DNA of 64,000 bases. Source: Deltaproteobacteria bacterium (GTDB taxonomy: Bacteria; Acidobacteriota; Thermoanaerobaculia; Multivoradales; JAHZIX01). The notes under the pieces were generated by a model. It was given only the letters and a program-made list of their open reading frames with translations. It did not search any database and had not been told where the DNA came from. The position numbers and the translations under genes were made by a program. The DNA is taken from NCBI GenBank assembly GCA_022601195.1, contig JAHZIX010000049.1:186001-250000 (forward strand). The letters run 5' to 3'. Below are positions 25,361 to 34,372 of the stretch, piece after piece (positions within the stretch are counted from its first letter, which is position 1; each line of letters starts with the position of its first letter).

Positions 25361-26788
25361 ATGAACGGTAGAGTTTGCAAGGGCCTGTTGATGTTCTCGT
25401 GCTGGCTTGGCCTGGTCGTTCTTCCGCTGAAAGCCCAACAACCGCCGCCACCACCACAACCGAGGCCCTTACCGGAGCTCAGCGGTTTTTCCGTGGTGCC
25501 CTTTAGCTTCGGCCCTCCCGGAGCGCGCTCCCAGGGGATGGGAGGCACCTTCATCGCTCTCGCCGACGACGCCACGGCGGCGGAAGCCAATCCAGCCGGC
25601 TTGACTCAATTGAGTCGGCCGGAAATCTCTGTCCATGGCCGGTATTCCAAATCCGAAGTCGAAGTTCTCGATATCAACGCCGTGACAGCTCTCGACGCCC
25701 TCAACCGAGAGCGCAGGGGCGTCCCGGAGCTACGACCGAATATGAGGATTGGCAACGCGTTCGCCGACGACACGCGAACTCGTTTCAAGTCTTCTTCCAC
25801 CGATGTGAGCTTCGCCAGCTTCGTCAAGCCCTACCAGAAGGCGACTTTTTCGATCTTCTACCAACAGGCGGCCAACTTCAGTGGAATGAATACCTTCGAG
25901 GCCTACGACGACTCGGTTCTCGACGCCTACCAAACCCGGCAGCAACTCGACTTGGTGCTCGACAATTTCGGCGCCTCTGTGGCCTACAAATTCGGCCCGA
26001 GGGTTTCCATCGGTGCTTCCCTGCGCTACAGCAGACTGACCATCGACGCTTTTCAGGATCTTCGCCTGGACTACCCCAACGATCTGGAGCTGGATCGCCT
26101 CGCCGCCGGGGCGAGCCTCGAGGAGCTCAATGCCCTCGGCTTCATCGACCAGAGAATCCAGCGGGAGGATCTGGATGATCAGCAGGGGGAGCTCACCTAC
26201 AACGTTGGATTGCTGGTCAACCCCTCCGGTCGGTGGTCTCTCGGCTTGGTCTACAAATCCGGCGGCGACTTTTCCATCGACGGCACCAACGAGACCTTCA
26301 GCTGCCAAGCGGAAGGGATAGAGGGCATCTTCCGCTGTGAGCCTCCCCGCCGTGGCCGCAGAACCACAAGCCAATTCAAGGTTCCGGATTTTCTGGGAAT
26401 CGGTCTCGCTTGGCGAGCGACGGGGCGATTTCGGCTGGCGCTGGACGCCAATCGCATCACCTACTCGGACCTGACCATTGCCCCCCGAGCCAACCCGAAC
26501 GCCGGCCCGGGCGTGGGAGGCCAGTTTCGGAGCAACAAAGACACCACCTCCCTCCACTTTGGCCTCGAGTACATACTTTTTCTCGGCCCGAACCGGCTGC
26601 CCGTGACGCTACGGGCAGGAGCCCTCAACGAGCCCGATCACGATTCGTTTCGGGGGATCGACTCGGAGGTCACCATGACCACTTTCGGCTTCGGCTTGGT
26701 TTTCATGGAGAGTCTCCAGGTCGACGCTGCGATTCAATTTGGCGGCGATACCGACGCTGGCATTCTGTCTATGGTGTATCGATTCTGA
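25361..26788 (+). CDS. FadL/OmpP1-family outer-membrane transport protein
   Basis: The 475-residue precursor has a signal peptide cut near KAQQ. After a Pro-rich stretch it shows the family hallmark GARSQGMGGTFIALADDATAAEANPAGL and ends in a typical beta-barrel C terminus with a final aromatic residue (MVYRF). Alternating strands fill the rest. FadL-type porins carry hydrophobic substrates such as fatty acids across the outer membrane; here the substrate is unknown. The SD sequence (AGGAGAGAGAG) is strong. The barrel confirms a Gram-negative envelope. The gene stands alone between two oppositely oriented units. Confidence 0.88.
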   Translation: MNGRVCKGLLMFSCWLGLVVLPLKAQQPPPPPQPRPLPELSGFSVVPFSFGPPGARSQGMGGTFIALADDATAAEANPAGLTQLSRPEISVHGRYSKSEVEVLDINAVTALDALNRERRGVPELRPNMRIGNAFADDTRTRFKSSSTDVSFASFVKPYQKATFSIFYQQAANFSGMNTFEAYDDSVLDAYQTRQQLDLVLDNFGASVAYKFGPRVSIGASLRYSRLTIDAFQDLRLDYPNDLELDRLAAGASLEELNALGFIDQRIQREDLDDQQGELTYNVGLLVNPSGRWSLGLVYKSGGDFSIDGTNETFSCQAEGIEGIFRCEPPRRGRRTTSQFKVPDFLGIGLAWRATGRFRLALDANRITYSDLTIAPRANPNAGPGVGGQFRSNKDTTSLHFGLEYILFLGPNRLPVTLRAGALNEPDHDSFRGIDSEVTMTTFGFGLVFMESLQVDAAIQFGGDTDAGILSMVYRF

Positions 26789-26836
26789 TCGCGGAATGGA
26801 TCACCGGAAGGGTCACTGGACGGATCAGCGAATAGA

Positions 26837-28537
26837 TCACGGCGCGGCAGCGAGAAAGAGCCGCCGAAATGCAGGGGAGAACAACCCTCCGTCGAGGGTT
26901 CGGGCTGGCACGGAGAGGTGACTCTGTCGGGCCGCCGCAGCCGCTTGCTCTCGAGACCTGGTGTCGGTCTCGCCGCTGCGTCGAAACAGGGCAAAACGGG
27001 CGGCGGACAAGAAGAGGTAGGCCTCTCCGGCGAGGCGAGGGTCGCCGTACTCCCCATCCTCGAGAATCTCAATGCAGTGCTCTGGCTCCGACGACAGAAA
27101 AGCCCTGGCCCCGGCGATCACTCGCAGCGCAGCCATTGATTCGACGAGTCGGCGGCGAAGCCCGTCATCCTCGGTGGTATCGGCCTGATTGGCCACCTCG
27201 CCGACGGAGACCACGAGCCCTTCGAGGCGCGACCTCTGCAGAGAGAAGAGCCGCCCCCCCTGGTCTCCAGCCAATCGCCGCAATAATTCACGAGCTGCTT
27301 CGAGCTCCCGCCCTACCGCCCCAGAATCACGACCTCTCGATTCAGCCCCTAACTGGGTGGACGCAATGACTGGGTCTTCGGTTGCTAGGTCCTCGGTGGC
27401 TGAGTCCCCAGTGGCCCGCTCCGGCGAGACCGGAGCTAGGTCAGCGATCACCTCCCCCTCCTGCCCCTGCCTGCTGCCGTTCCAGGCAGTAAACCTCTGG
27501 CGGGCCAAATCGTGCATCTGCCTGACCTGCTCCGCCGCTGCCAAGGCGTCTCGACGCGCCGCCTCCACCGTCACCGGAGATTCCCGCGAAGCAACCTTCT
27601 CTTTTGCTTCACGGATCAGAGCCCGAGCCTCTAAAGGAAACCTGACTTCCGGAAGCGCTCGGCGGGCCTCAGCCCAGCCGGGATCCGTTAGATAGGCGTC
27701 GAGTTCCTGCGCAGCTACCTCGGCAGCAGAAATGGCCACGGAGGCGGCGCGGACCAACCCGTCCATCCGAAGAGTCTCCTCAGCAGCTGGATCAACAGTG
27801 GTGGATGGGGTTTCCGCCGCTGGTGGTCCTTCCGATCCAGTCTCTTGCGGTCGGAGGCCAGTCCCTTGAGTCTCGGTATCTTGGAGTGCAGCCTCTTGAA
27901 GACCAGCCCCTTGAAGACCGGCCCCTTGAAGACTAGCCAGGCGGCGATCGAGGGCCGCGAGACGCTCCCTCGCTGAATCCGCCTGGCTCTCGGCTCGGCG
28001 GTAGTCCTGAATGCGGGCCGAGGCCTGGGCCGCCTGGTAGGTTCCGCGGGCGGCGTCCAGCTCTGTTCTGGCGGACTGCCGTTCCGCTTCCAGGCTGGCA
28101 TCAGCGAGTACTTGCCCCAGGCCTTCGGCAAGGGTCATGGCCCTTTGGACCGCCTGCGCTGCGGCAGCGGCAGCGGCGGGCAAGAGCCGTCCGTTGCAGG
28201 CCTCTTTGGCATCCTCTAGCTCCTTGAGTTGGCGCCGAAAGCGGCGGACGACCCCTTGCTGTTGGGAGATCTCCAGCTCCCGCAGGGCTTCCTCGCAATG
28301 AGCCAGATCGGCTTTGTAGAGGGCCCACCCCAGATAGAAATGAGGCAGATAGGGATAAGAGAACACTCCCGAAACAAAGACCCGCTTCTCCGACTCTTGG
28401 CTCTCTTCCGCCAATGCTTCACGGAATCGCTGGGCGGCGACAGCCCATTGGCCACGATCCACCGCCTCCAGACCTCGGCGAAAGATTTCTCGAGGCTCTG
28501 CGTGGGTTGCACCGGTAAGCAAAACAAGAGTGATCAA
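26837..28537 (-). CDS. Exported coiled-coil/TPR-like protein, partner of the Ser/Thr kinase
   Basis: The protein has about 566 residues with a signal peptide (LLVLITLVLLTGATHA). The first 110 residues look TPR-like (REIFRRGLEAVDRGQWAVAAQRFREAL, YPYLPHFYLGWALYKADLA). Long Ala-rich coiled coils follow, with a disordered insert containing LQGAG-type repeats (three 15-bp units near 27895-27940). The C-terminal 90 residues resemble a second helical-repeat domain. TTG 28537 starts in the middle of the signal peptide and lacks an SD sequence. The frame is open up to the kinase stop at 28612, so a non-standard start further upstream is likely. The kinase gene immediately precedes it, so the two probably act together at the membrane. 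Confidence 0.75.
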   Translation of the reverse strand: MITLVLLTGATHAEPREIFRRGLEAVDRGQWAVAAQRFREALAEESQESEKRVFVSGVFSYPYLPHFYLGWALYKADLAHCEEALRELEISQQQGVVRRFRRQLKELEDAKEACNGRLLPAAAAAAAQAVQRAMTLAEGLGQVLADASLEAERQSARTELDAARGTYQAAQASARIQDYRRAESQADSARERLAALDRRLASLQGAGLQGAGLQEAALQDTETQGTGLRPQETGSEGPPAAETPSTTVDPAAEETLRMDGLVRAASVAISAAEVAAQELDAYLTDPGWAEARRALPEVRFPLEARALIREAKEKVASRESPVTVEAARRDALAAAEQVRQMHDLARQRFTAWNGSRQGQEGEVIADLAPVSPERATGDSATEDLATEDPVIASTQLGAESRGRDSGAVGRELEAARELLRRLAGDQGGRLFSLQRSRLEGLVVSVGEVANQADTTEDDGLRRRLVESMAALRVIAGARAFLSSEPEHCIEILEDGEYGDPRLAGEAYLFLSAARFALFRRSGETDTRSREQAAAAARQSHLSVPARTLDGGLFSPAFRRLFLAAAP

Positions 28538-28611
28538 AACGAGAAGCCCCTGCAGGACCCCTCGCCGCCAACTGGCTGGTAGCGCCTCGAAGGAGAAGCT
28601 ATGGAAATCCT

Positions 28612-30198
28612 TCAGAATCCTGCCCCCTCGAGCACGGAGCTCAGGCCCGTACGGTCAAAGTAGCTATCGGCGTCGACCACTTCCAAATCCACCGTTCGCC
28701 GAACCACGGACGCTGCCTCCACCTCGATGGTCTCGATGCGCGGTGCCGACAACTCCGGATGCTCGAAAACGACCTCATAGCTTCCCGGTGGAAGGGCCAG
28801 GGCTAGAGGCGTATGGCCGTCTCCCTCCAAAGGCTGGGGCTGTCCTGAGGCGTCGACAACCGAGGTCACCTCTGCCCACGGTCGAGCGTCGAGAATCGCT
28901 TCTCCCGCGCTATGGGGAGCTCGACCTCCGGAGGTCCACCACCATCGCCCCAGCAGGCTCATCACGGGAACCAGCACCAGCAGCAGCACCGCGACCAACG
29001 CCCACCGGGGAACCGAGAGACTCCCAGGACGAAGAGTGGGGCGGCGCTTGGGAGGTCGATGGGACGAGGCACCTGCCAACTCGGTCTCTGCGCTCGCGTC
29101 CCGAGGCGAGGGCGCCGTATCGGTCCCCTCCCTCATGTCCTTCGGTGGCGCAGATGTATCCTTCCGAGTCTGCACTTCCCGGATCGTCTCGAAGGACGGC
29201 GCCTTTGCAGTATGGAACGGCCGCAGCAAAGCACTCAGTTCTTCTGCCGAGGCCAACCGGTCGTCGGGCCTCTTCGCCAGGGTGCTCAGTACGGCTTCTC
29301 GAACACCGGCAGGAATTCGCCCACTCGGGTCGGTCTCGGCGAAATCTGGGATGGGGTCCAGAAGGTGGCAAGCGATGATTTCTTCGAAGCTCTCCCCCTT
29401 GATGGGGCACACCCCGGTCAACAGCTCATAGAGCACGACTCCGAAGGAATAGAGATCGCTCCGAGGATCGGACTCGACGCCGGTGCGGCGAAATTGCTCC
29501 GGGCTGGCATAGCGCACCTTACCGACGAAAGTACCCGTCACCGTCAGGTCACCACCGCTTCCGACTTCCTTGGCCAATCCGAGATCGATGAGCTTGACGA
29601 GAACTCCCCCATCGAGACGGCGAGCCAGCATCAAGTTGTCGGGAGCGACATCCCGGTGCAGGTAGCCCTGACTATGGAGATACTCGAGGGCTGCGAGGCT
29701 TTGAATGGCGATCTCCAGAGCCAGCTCCAGGGGTGGCGGATCGCCGAGGAGCAACTCCTTCAGGGTCAGGCCATCGATGAACTCCATGACCAGGCAGGCC
29801 GCATCGGATCGATCCACGGAGAAATCGTGAACCTGGGCAATGTTGGGGTGCCGCAGGCGGGTCGCCGCTTTGGCTTCCAAGTGAAATCGGGCTCGGGAGC
29901 GTTCATTGGTGGCGTAGTGGGGCTGCATCACCTTGATGACTCGCAGCTCGTCGAGCAGGCGATGCCGGACCTTGTAGACGGCGCCCATGCCACCAGCGCC
30001 CAGCTGGCCGAGAACTTCGTATTTGTCTTCGATATCTGCAGGAAGGGTCAAGATGCTCTCCTGGTACTCACTTCGGAGCACCTTTTCGCCTGACAGCATA
30101 CGTGTGGGGCCGGTCGGTTCGCAATCGATAGGGGTCTGGGGACTGCGGGTCCGGGGACTGCCCGCTCGGTCAGCGGGACCGATTGTCGAGCTGCGCAA
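28612..30198 (-). CDS. Membrane Ser/Thr protein kinase with extracytoplasmic PEGA-like domain
   Basis: A 528-residue Hanks-type kinase. The glycine loop (LGQLGAGGMGAVY), catalytic Lys (LRVIKVM), HRD loop (LHRDVAPDN), DLG in place of DFG (IDLGLA) and the APE-equivalent region (YASPEQF) are present, so activity is expected. After a Ser/Pro/Thr-rich juxtamembrane stretch comes one transmembrane helix (about 400-422) and a small PEGA-like beta domain (about 450-520; LALPPGSYEVVFEHPEL). The start is TTG 30198 with GGAG upstream. It is followed directly by the exported coiled-coil gene, a likely sensor or target. Confidence 0.92.
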   Translation of the reverse strand: MRSSTIGPADRAGSPRTRSPQTPIDCEPTGPTRMLSGEKVLRSEYQESILTLPADIEDKYEVLGQLGAGGMGAVYKVRHRLLDELRVIKVMQPHYATNERSRARFHLEAKAATRLRHPNIAQVHDFSVDRSDAACLVMEFIDGLTLKELLLGDPPPLELALEIAIQSLAALEYLHSQGYLHRDVAPDNLMLARRLDGGVLVKLIDLGLAKEVGSGGDLTVTGTFVGKVRYASPEQFRRTGVESDPRSDLYSFGVVLYELLTGVCPIKGESFEEIIACHLLDPIPDFAETDPSGRIPAGVREAVLSTLAKRPDDRLASAEELSALLRPFHTAKAPSFETIREVQTRKDTSAPPKDMREGTDTAPSPRDASAETELAGASSHRPPKRRPTLRPGSLSVPRWALVAVLLLVLVPVMSLLGRWWWTSGGRAPHSAGEAILDARPWAEVTSVVDASGQPQPLEGDGHTPLALALPPGSYEVVFEHPELSAPRIETIEVEAASVVRRTVDLEVVDADSYFDRTGLSSVLEGAGF

Positions 30199-30379
30199 GG
30201 GGCTCCTTCGACCAGAGGAGGCAAAGAGTTCGCTCTCACATCGACGCTACCGGGTTGTCGATACCCACCGGAGGTGTCCCCAGCGAGGGGCCCAAGGCCA
30301 GAACCTTTCCCAGGGGCTCTCCGTAAGCTACTGTTGACCACCACCTACCAACAGCCCTAGCTTCAGGAGAGCCACGGTC

Positions 30380-31576
30380 ATGAAACGCCTTCGCAACTTT
30401 GCCATTCTCATCTCTGCCCTACTGGTAACAGGGGCCGTCTTCGCCGAAACGATTACCCTCGGGGAGCGGGAGACTCTCTTTTCGAAGATCCTCGATGAAG
30501 AACGAACTCTGTCGGTTTACCTCCCAGCCAGCTACGCTGGATCTCAGGCCGCCTACCCGGTGGTCTACGTCCTCGACTCCGGAACCCGCTTTCTTCACAC
30601 TGTCGGCGCTCTCGAAGCGTTAGCGAACAGCGGGCACATTCCGGCCCTGATCGTGGTGGGGGTCCACAACACCAATCGAACACGAGACCTCACCCCCCCT
30701 TGGACCCAGGGAAACGGACCGGAGGATTGGCCCGAGGGTCGCGAGCAAGTCATCACTGCCGGAGGCGGCGCCAATACCTTTCTCGACTTCTTTGAGGAAG
30801 AGCTGATTCCCCACGTGGACAAGACCTACCGAACCGCTCCCTTTCGGGTTCTGGTGGGCCATTCCTTCGGCGGACTCTTCGCAGTCAACGCCTTTGTCAC
30901 GAAGCCGGACCTATTCGGCGCCACCCTAGCCATTAGCCCCAGTCTCTGGTGGGACGAAGGCCGCTCTGTGGAGCAGGCCCAGGAGCTCTTCGAGGACAGT
31001 CCCGAGTTGTCTGGGAATCTCTACCTCACCCTCGCTGACGAGGGAGGGGATATGCTCGAACAATTCCGCAACATGACAACCCTTCTGCAATATCGGGCTC
31101 CCGGGGCACTGCGATGGGAAGCTCATCTTCTCGATGGCGAAGACCACGGTTCAATCCCCATTCCCAGCGTCTATTCCGGCTTTCGCTTCTTTTTTCCTCG
31201 CTGGCGAGTGCCCCCCTTCGCTCAGCAAGAAGGGCTAGAAGCGGTCGACCAGCACTACACCTCCCTCTCCAACGAATATGGCTATGACATCTCCACTCCG
31301 GAAGGCACGATCAACAACCTCGGCTACCAAGCTTTAGGTACCGACGAGATCGAGAGAGCTATCGAGATTTTCCAGACCAATGTGGATCGATTTCCAAGCT
31401 CCGCCAATGTTTATGACAGTCTCGGGGAAGCGGTCGAAGCGGCTGGCCGTCTCGAAGAAGCACTGAAGCTGTACCAAAAGGCTTACGAAATCGGAGCAGA
31501 GAAGAGCGACCGAAACCTCTCCGCCTACGAAGGGCATATCGATGCCGTCAAGAGTAAGTTGTCCGACTCGAAGTAG
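30380..31576 (+). CDS. Exported alpha/beta-hydrolase (esterase D-like) with C-terminal TPR
   Basis: The 398-residue precursor has a signal peptide (FAILISALLVTGAVFA). The esterase-D type fold is shown by SVYLPASY....YPVVYVLD, the nucleophile elbow VGHSFGGLFAV and the catalytic His region LDGEDHGSIPIPS. The last 110 residues add one or two TPR-like units (ALGTDEIERAIEIFQTNVDRFP, ANVYDSLGEAVEAAG). This combination is known from hydrolases annotated as siderophore or feruloyl esterases; the real substrate is unknown. An SD sequence (AGGAGAG) precedes the ATG. A terminator follows at 31621. Confidence 0.88.
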   Translation: MKRLRNFAILISALLVTGAVFAETITLGERETLFSKILDEERTLSVYLPASYAGSQAAYPVVYVLDSGTRFLHTVGALEALANSGHIPALIVVGVHNTNRTRDLTPPWTQGNGPEDWPEGREQVITAGGGANTFLDFFEEELIPHVDKTYRTAPFRVLVGHSFGGLFAVNAFVTKPDLFGATLAISPSLWWDEGRSVEQAQELFEDSPELSGNLYLTLADEGGDMLEQFRNMTTLLQYRAPGALRWEAHLLDGEDHGSIPIPSVYSGFRFFFPRWRVPPFAQQEGLEAVDQHYTSLSNEYGYDISTPEGTINNLGYQALGTDEIERAIEIFQTNVDRFPSSANVYDSLGEAVEAAGRLEEALKLYQKAYEIGAEKSDRNLSAYEGHIDAVKSKLSDSK

Positions 31577-31620
31577 CTTCGCCAGGATCGGTTTGGAGAT
31601 GGGAACCTAAGGGGAAACTC

Positions 31621-31662
31621 GGGGAGCCTTCGAGAACAAGCTGCGAAGGCCCCCTGTTTTTT
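31621..31662 (+). terminator. Rho-independent terminator
   Basis: The arms GGGG-A-GCCTTCG and CGAAGGC-CCCC form an 11-bp stem with a one-base bulge, followed by TG and six T residues. It lies 45 bases after the esterase gene and separates it from the convergent gene at 31691. Confidence 0.8.
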
Positions 31663-31690
31663 CTACAAGAATCTCAGAGAGCAAAAAGAC

Positions 31691-32062
31691 CTAATCGAAT
31701 TCAGCCCAGCACTTTCTTCCTCGTTTGTCGCACATGAGCACGACTACGGAGACCTCACAAAGATCGACCGCTGTCCACTCGATGGAGTCATCCTCCTCGT
31801 CCACCGCCATGATGTCCCAAAGGCACGCTTTTCGCCCCCGAAAGGTCATGTCCAACCGGTCACCGTCTTCTAGGATGTCTTCTCCCAGCACATCTTCTTC
31901 CCAATCGTCATCTCGGGTTTCTGAAATATAGACTTCGTAGATATCGAATCCCGTGTCGTTGACGAGTACGAAATCTTGAGTGCCAGCTGACGCTGGCAGG
32001 GATACGATCATGAGAGCCGCGAAGGCGAAGGAAGCCATGACTCGACCAAGATATCTGCGCAT
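31691..32062 (-). CDS. Small secreted acidic protein of unknown function
   Basis: A 123-residue precursor with a signal peptide (ASFAFAALMIVSLPASA) and a mature beta-rich domain of about 95 residues. The mature part is strongly acidic (DDDWEEDVLGEDILEDGD) and has four cysteines that could form two disulfides. The stretch FVLVNDTGFDIYEVYIS recalls a family of small exported proteins I have seen in environmental genomes without a known function. A purine-rich SD (GAGAGAGG) lies upstream. It is probably periplasmic or extracellular. Confidence 0.8.
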   Translation of the reverse strand: MRRYLGRVMASFAFAALMIVSLPASAGTQDFVLVNDTGFDIYEVYISETRDDDWEEDVLGEDILEDGDRLDMTFRGRKACLWDIMAVDEEDDSIEWTAVDLCEVSVVVLMCDKRGRKCWAEFD

Positions 32063-32299
32063 TTAAACCTCTCTCCTATATTGAGTTATAGGTCTGCACC
32101 TAGCTATTGTTCCTTGGGGGACGGGGCTAATCTCATTGTGATCGCAACGCCCCTAAAATTGCAAGTCTGGGTTTCCCTGCCGGGAAGTCAGTAGGGCTGC
32201 CTGGCCTGGCCAGAGGGTTGGATTGTTGACAAGCGAAGAGGGCACTCAATCAACGAGAGGACCTGCGACCCGCCAACCACCAACTTCGCTAGAGATTCG

Positions 32300-33610
32300 C
32301 TAGAAACAAGAATGGAAAGCTGTTGTATCTTGAATCGGCTGAAACGGAGTTTGGGGGGGATTGCGGTAGATCGTCTGGAGCCCTGTCTCGAGATCCCGAA
32401 TCAAGATCTCCACTTCGACGTTGGTGAGCCCCCCAGCCAGGACCCAGAAGCTCCCCGTGACCGAACAACCATCGAGTACCTTGATGACCAATTCGACGTT
32501 CTCCGGACGAAAAAACCAGAAATAGCCACTGTCTGCCGATAGTGGCACCCCAACCCCAGCCCCGAAACTGCCGTTGGGCCTCCTCCAAGCAGCGGTGACC
32601 TCAAAACGGTCGGCCAAGCTACCGAGGGGCACGCCTTGGCCGACAGAATTCAGAAGATGCTGCCACACCGGGCGAAAGAGGGGCTCGCCCTGGGAATCCA
32701 GAGGCACCGCGGCGTCCACCGCAACGCTTCCGTGCTGCCGATTGGGAAGGGCCGGCTCGGCTCTGGTAGAGAGCAAGTGACTTCCTTCGTAGGGAGCGCT
32801 GATCGAGTCCACGGTGACGACTTCTCCAAAAGCGTCGACTTCAAGAGCCCTCCAAACAGCGAGCATTCTCTCTCGGTTGTCGTCCTCGTGGGCGAAGCCA
32901 AAATAACGGCTAGCCGGGGTACGCCGGGAGTCTCTGGGCCATTGAGCCACCCGCTCGTAGCGCCGGCTGAAGTCCACCGGTGCCCCGAACATCAAGACCC
33001 CGGCCAATAACTTATCTCTGCCCCAGAGAGCTGCATGCCCGCCTCCCTGGGAATGCCCCGCCATCACCGTTCTCGTCCATTCCACCGCACCGTCTGCGGT
33101 CAGGTATTGCCCCCAACCTCCTTGAGGAAATTCCCTATCCAGATATTCCAGCAATTTCTCGAGCCGATTCTCCACCGAATTGATTCGACTGACATCCACC
33201 AAGTTGCTTCGATCCCTACCGCTGAGAATCTCTGATCGAACCTGATCGAAGCAGCGGCGGTTCGCGTTGTTCCCGCACAGCCCACCTACAGTCCAGCGAT
33301 TCGGGTATCGGAGCCCGATGACGTGATAGCCGACCAGAGCCGCCTCCCGAAGCAGAAGTCGGTTTCCATCCGGCCTACCGAAAGAACCTGGCAGGAAAAC
33401 AAACAACCTCTCGCGCAGGTTGAGGCTTTCGCCTCGAGCTACCAGATGGTTCTCGAAAAAATCGTCGATGCGATTATCCGTTTCCACTGGAGGGACTTCG
33501 AGAAAGGTCAAGGCCTCGCCTTCGATCGCCAAGGTGGGGGAAGAAACCAGAGTGAGCAAAACACCGAGGAAACTCCACGAGATCGTAGCTGGTAGGGGCC
33601 TTGGAAACAT
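32300..33610 (-). CDS. Secreted alpha/beta-hydrolase (BPSS1187-like) with C-terminal beta domain
   Basis: The start at 33610 has AAGGAG 8 bases upstream and gives a signal peptide (ISWSFLGVLLTLVSSPTLA); the product has 436 residues. The hydrolase domain (about 45-330) has the nucleophile elbow MAGHSQGGGHAALWG and a late His (GSHLL or RQHGS) and resembles the BPSS1187 group. The last 100 residues form a separate beta domain with SADSGYFWFF, NVELVIKVLDGC and GGLTNVEVE. I know this domain as a frequent appendage of secreted proteins in Acidobacteriota, so it bears on taxonomy. It is probably an extracellular esterase or lipase with unknown substrate. Confidence 0.85.
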   Translation of the reverse strand: MFPRPLPATISWSFLGVLLTLVSSPTLAIEGEALTFLEVPPVETDNRIDDFFENHLVARGESLNLRERLFVFLPGSFGRPDGNRLLLREAALVGYHVIGLRYPNRWTVGGLCGNNANRRCFDQVRSEILSGRDRSNLVDVSRINSVENRLEKLLEYLDREFPQGGWGQYLTADGAVEWTRTVMAGHSQGGGHAALWGRDKLLAGVLMFGAPVDFSRRYERVAQWPRDSRRTPASRYFGFAHEDDNRERMLAVWRALEVDAFGEVVTVDSISAPYEGSHLLSTRAEPALPNRQHGSVAVDAAVPLDSQGEPLFRPVWQHLLNSVGQGVPLGSLADRFEVTAAWRRPNGSFGAGVGVPLSADSGYFWFFRPENVELVIKVLDGCSVTGSFWVLAGGLTNVEVEILIRDLETGLQTIYRNPPQTPFQPIQDTTAFHSCF

Positions 33611-33760
33611 GATGAATCTCCTTCGTCTCCGTGAAACCCACCCGAGGCTCATCTCTTGCGGTCTCGATCCAGAAGTCCCTCGGAGCTCACTCCGAACAGG
33701 AAACTATCCCTTGAGAATCTCTCTCGAATCTCCCCGAAAAAGACGCTTCGATGAGCTAGC

Positions 33761-33797
33761 AAATGAATGCATTTAGATTCCCCTAAACCATTCATTT
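33761..33797. promoter_or_regulatory. Operator-like dyad upstream of the LOV operon promoter
   Basis: AAATGAATG-CA-TTTAG (33761-33776) is mirrored by CTAAA-CC-ATTCATTT (33783-33797) with a 6-base centre. Fourteen positions pair, with a single offset in the middle. It lies 13 bases upstream of the -35 box, a suitable place for an activator or repressor. Confidence 0.55.
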
Positions 33798-33810
33798 ATA
33801 GTTGTTTACC

Positions 33811-33839
33811 TTGACCACACGGCTGCTCATTGCTATCTT
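33811..33839 (+). promoter_or_regulatory. Sigma-70-type promoter of the LOV operon
   Basis: TTGACC (33811-33816), 17-base spacer, TATCTT (33834-33839). Transcription would start near 33846, about 100 bases before the GTG start of the first gene. Confidence 0.6.
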
Positions 33840-33949
33840 GAGCCAGCGTAAAACCAGGATGAAACCAAGTCGCTTCAGGCTGCAAGCCAGCGTCGAAAAG
33901 GCTACCGCAGCTGCACAGTGATCGAAAGCACATCCCAGGAGAACCCATC

Positions 33950-34345
33950 GTGAGCGCCGACGAAGCCATCAAACAAGCCATGGCAGAGATTCCCAAGGCC
34001 GTCGCTGCCGGAGTCGTCGATCTGGCCAGCGGAATGATGCTCTCCATCAAGACCGTCGACAGCCACCCTCAGGAAGTGCTCGATCTATTGGGACCCGCCA
34101 CTCAGGAGATGTTCGAAGGGGCGATGGTCGACAAGATCGAAACTCTGTTCAAGAAGGCACGGGGCGTCGAGTCGGACGAACACTACTTCCAGGAAATCCT
34201 GATCTCTTCGACTCATTTGTGGCACTACTTTGGTCGGATGAAAAAAATGCCTCAAGCGGTACTCACGGTGGTGGCACGGGGAGACGTAACCTTGGGTGTT
34301 TTAGTAACAAAGGCACGGCAGATCACCGAGACGCTAGAGATCTAA
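33950..34345 (+). CDS. Roadblock/LC7-like small protein, first gene of the LOV operon
   Basis: A 131-residue cytosolic protein; start GTG 33950 with AGGAG 8 bases upstream. The order helix (MSADEAIKQAMAEIPKAVAAGVVDLASG), strand (MMLSIKTVD), long helix (EVLDLLGPATQEMFEGAMVDKIETLFK), then strands (EILISSTHLWHYFGRM, PQAVLTVVARGDVTLGVLV) and a C-terminal helix matches the roadblock/LC7 fold. In bacteria such proteins regulate small GTPases (as MglB) or act as signalling scaffolds. No GTPase gene is visible here. It is followed after 27 bases by the next gene in the same direction. Confidence 0.7.
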   Translation: MSADEAIKQAMAEIPKAVAAGVVDLASGMMLSIKTVDSHPQEVLDLLGPATQEMFEGAMVDKIETLFKKARGVESDEHYFQEILISSTHLWHYFGRMKKMPQAVLTVVARGDVTLGVLVTKARQITETLEI

Positions 34346-34372
34346 GCCGAGCCTCAGGAGAATTCTCGCCTT

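Larger units (their letters stand above)
33611..33949. other. Divergent regulatory region before the LOV operon
   Basis: About 340 bases separate the secreted hydrolase from the divergent four-gene LOV operon. It is AT-rich around 33755-33840 and holds a dyad (33761-33797) and a promoter (33811-33839), described separately. Confidence 0.65.
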
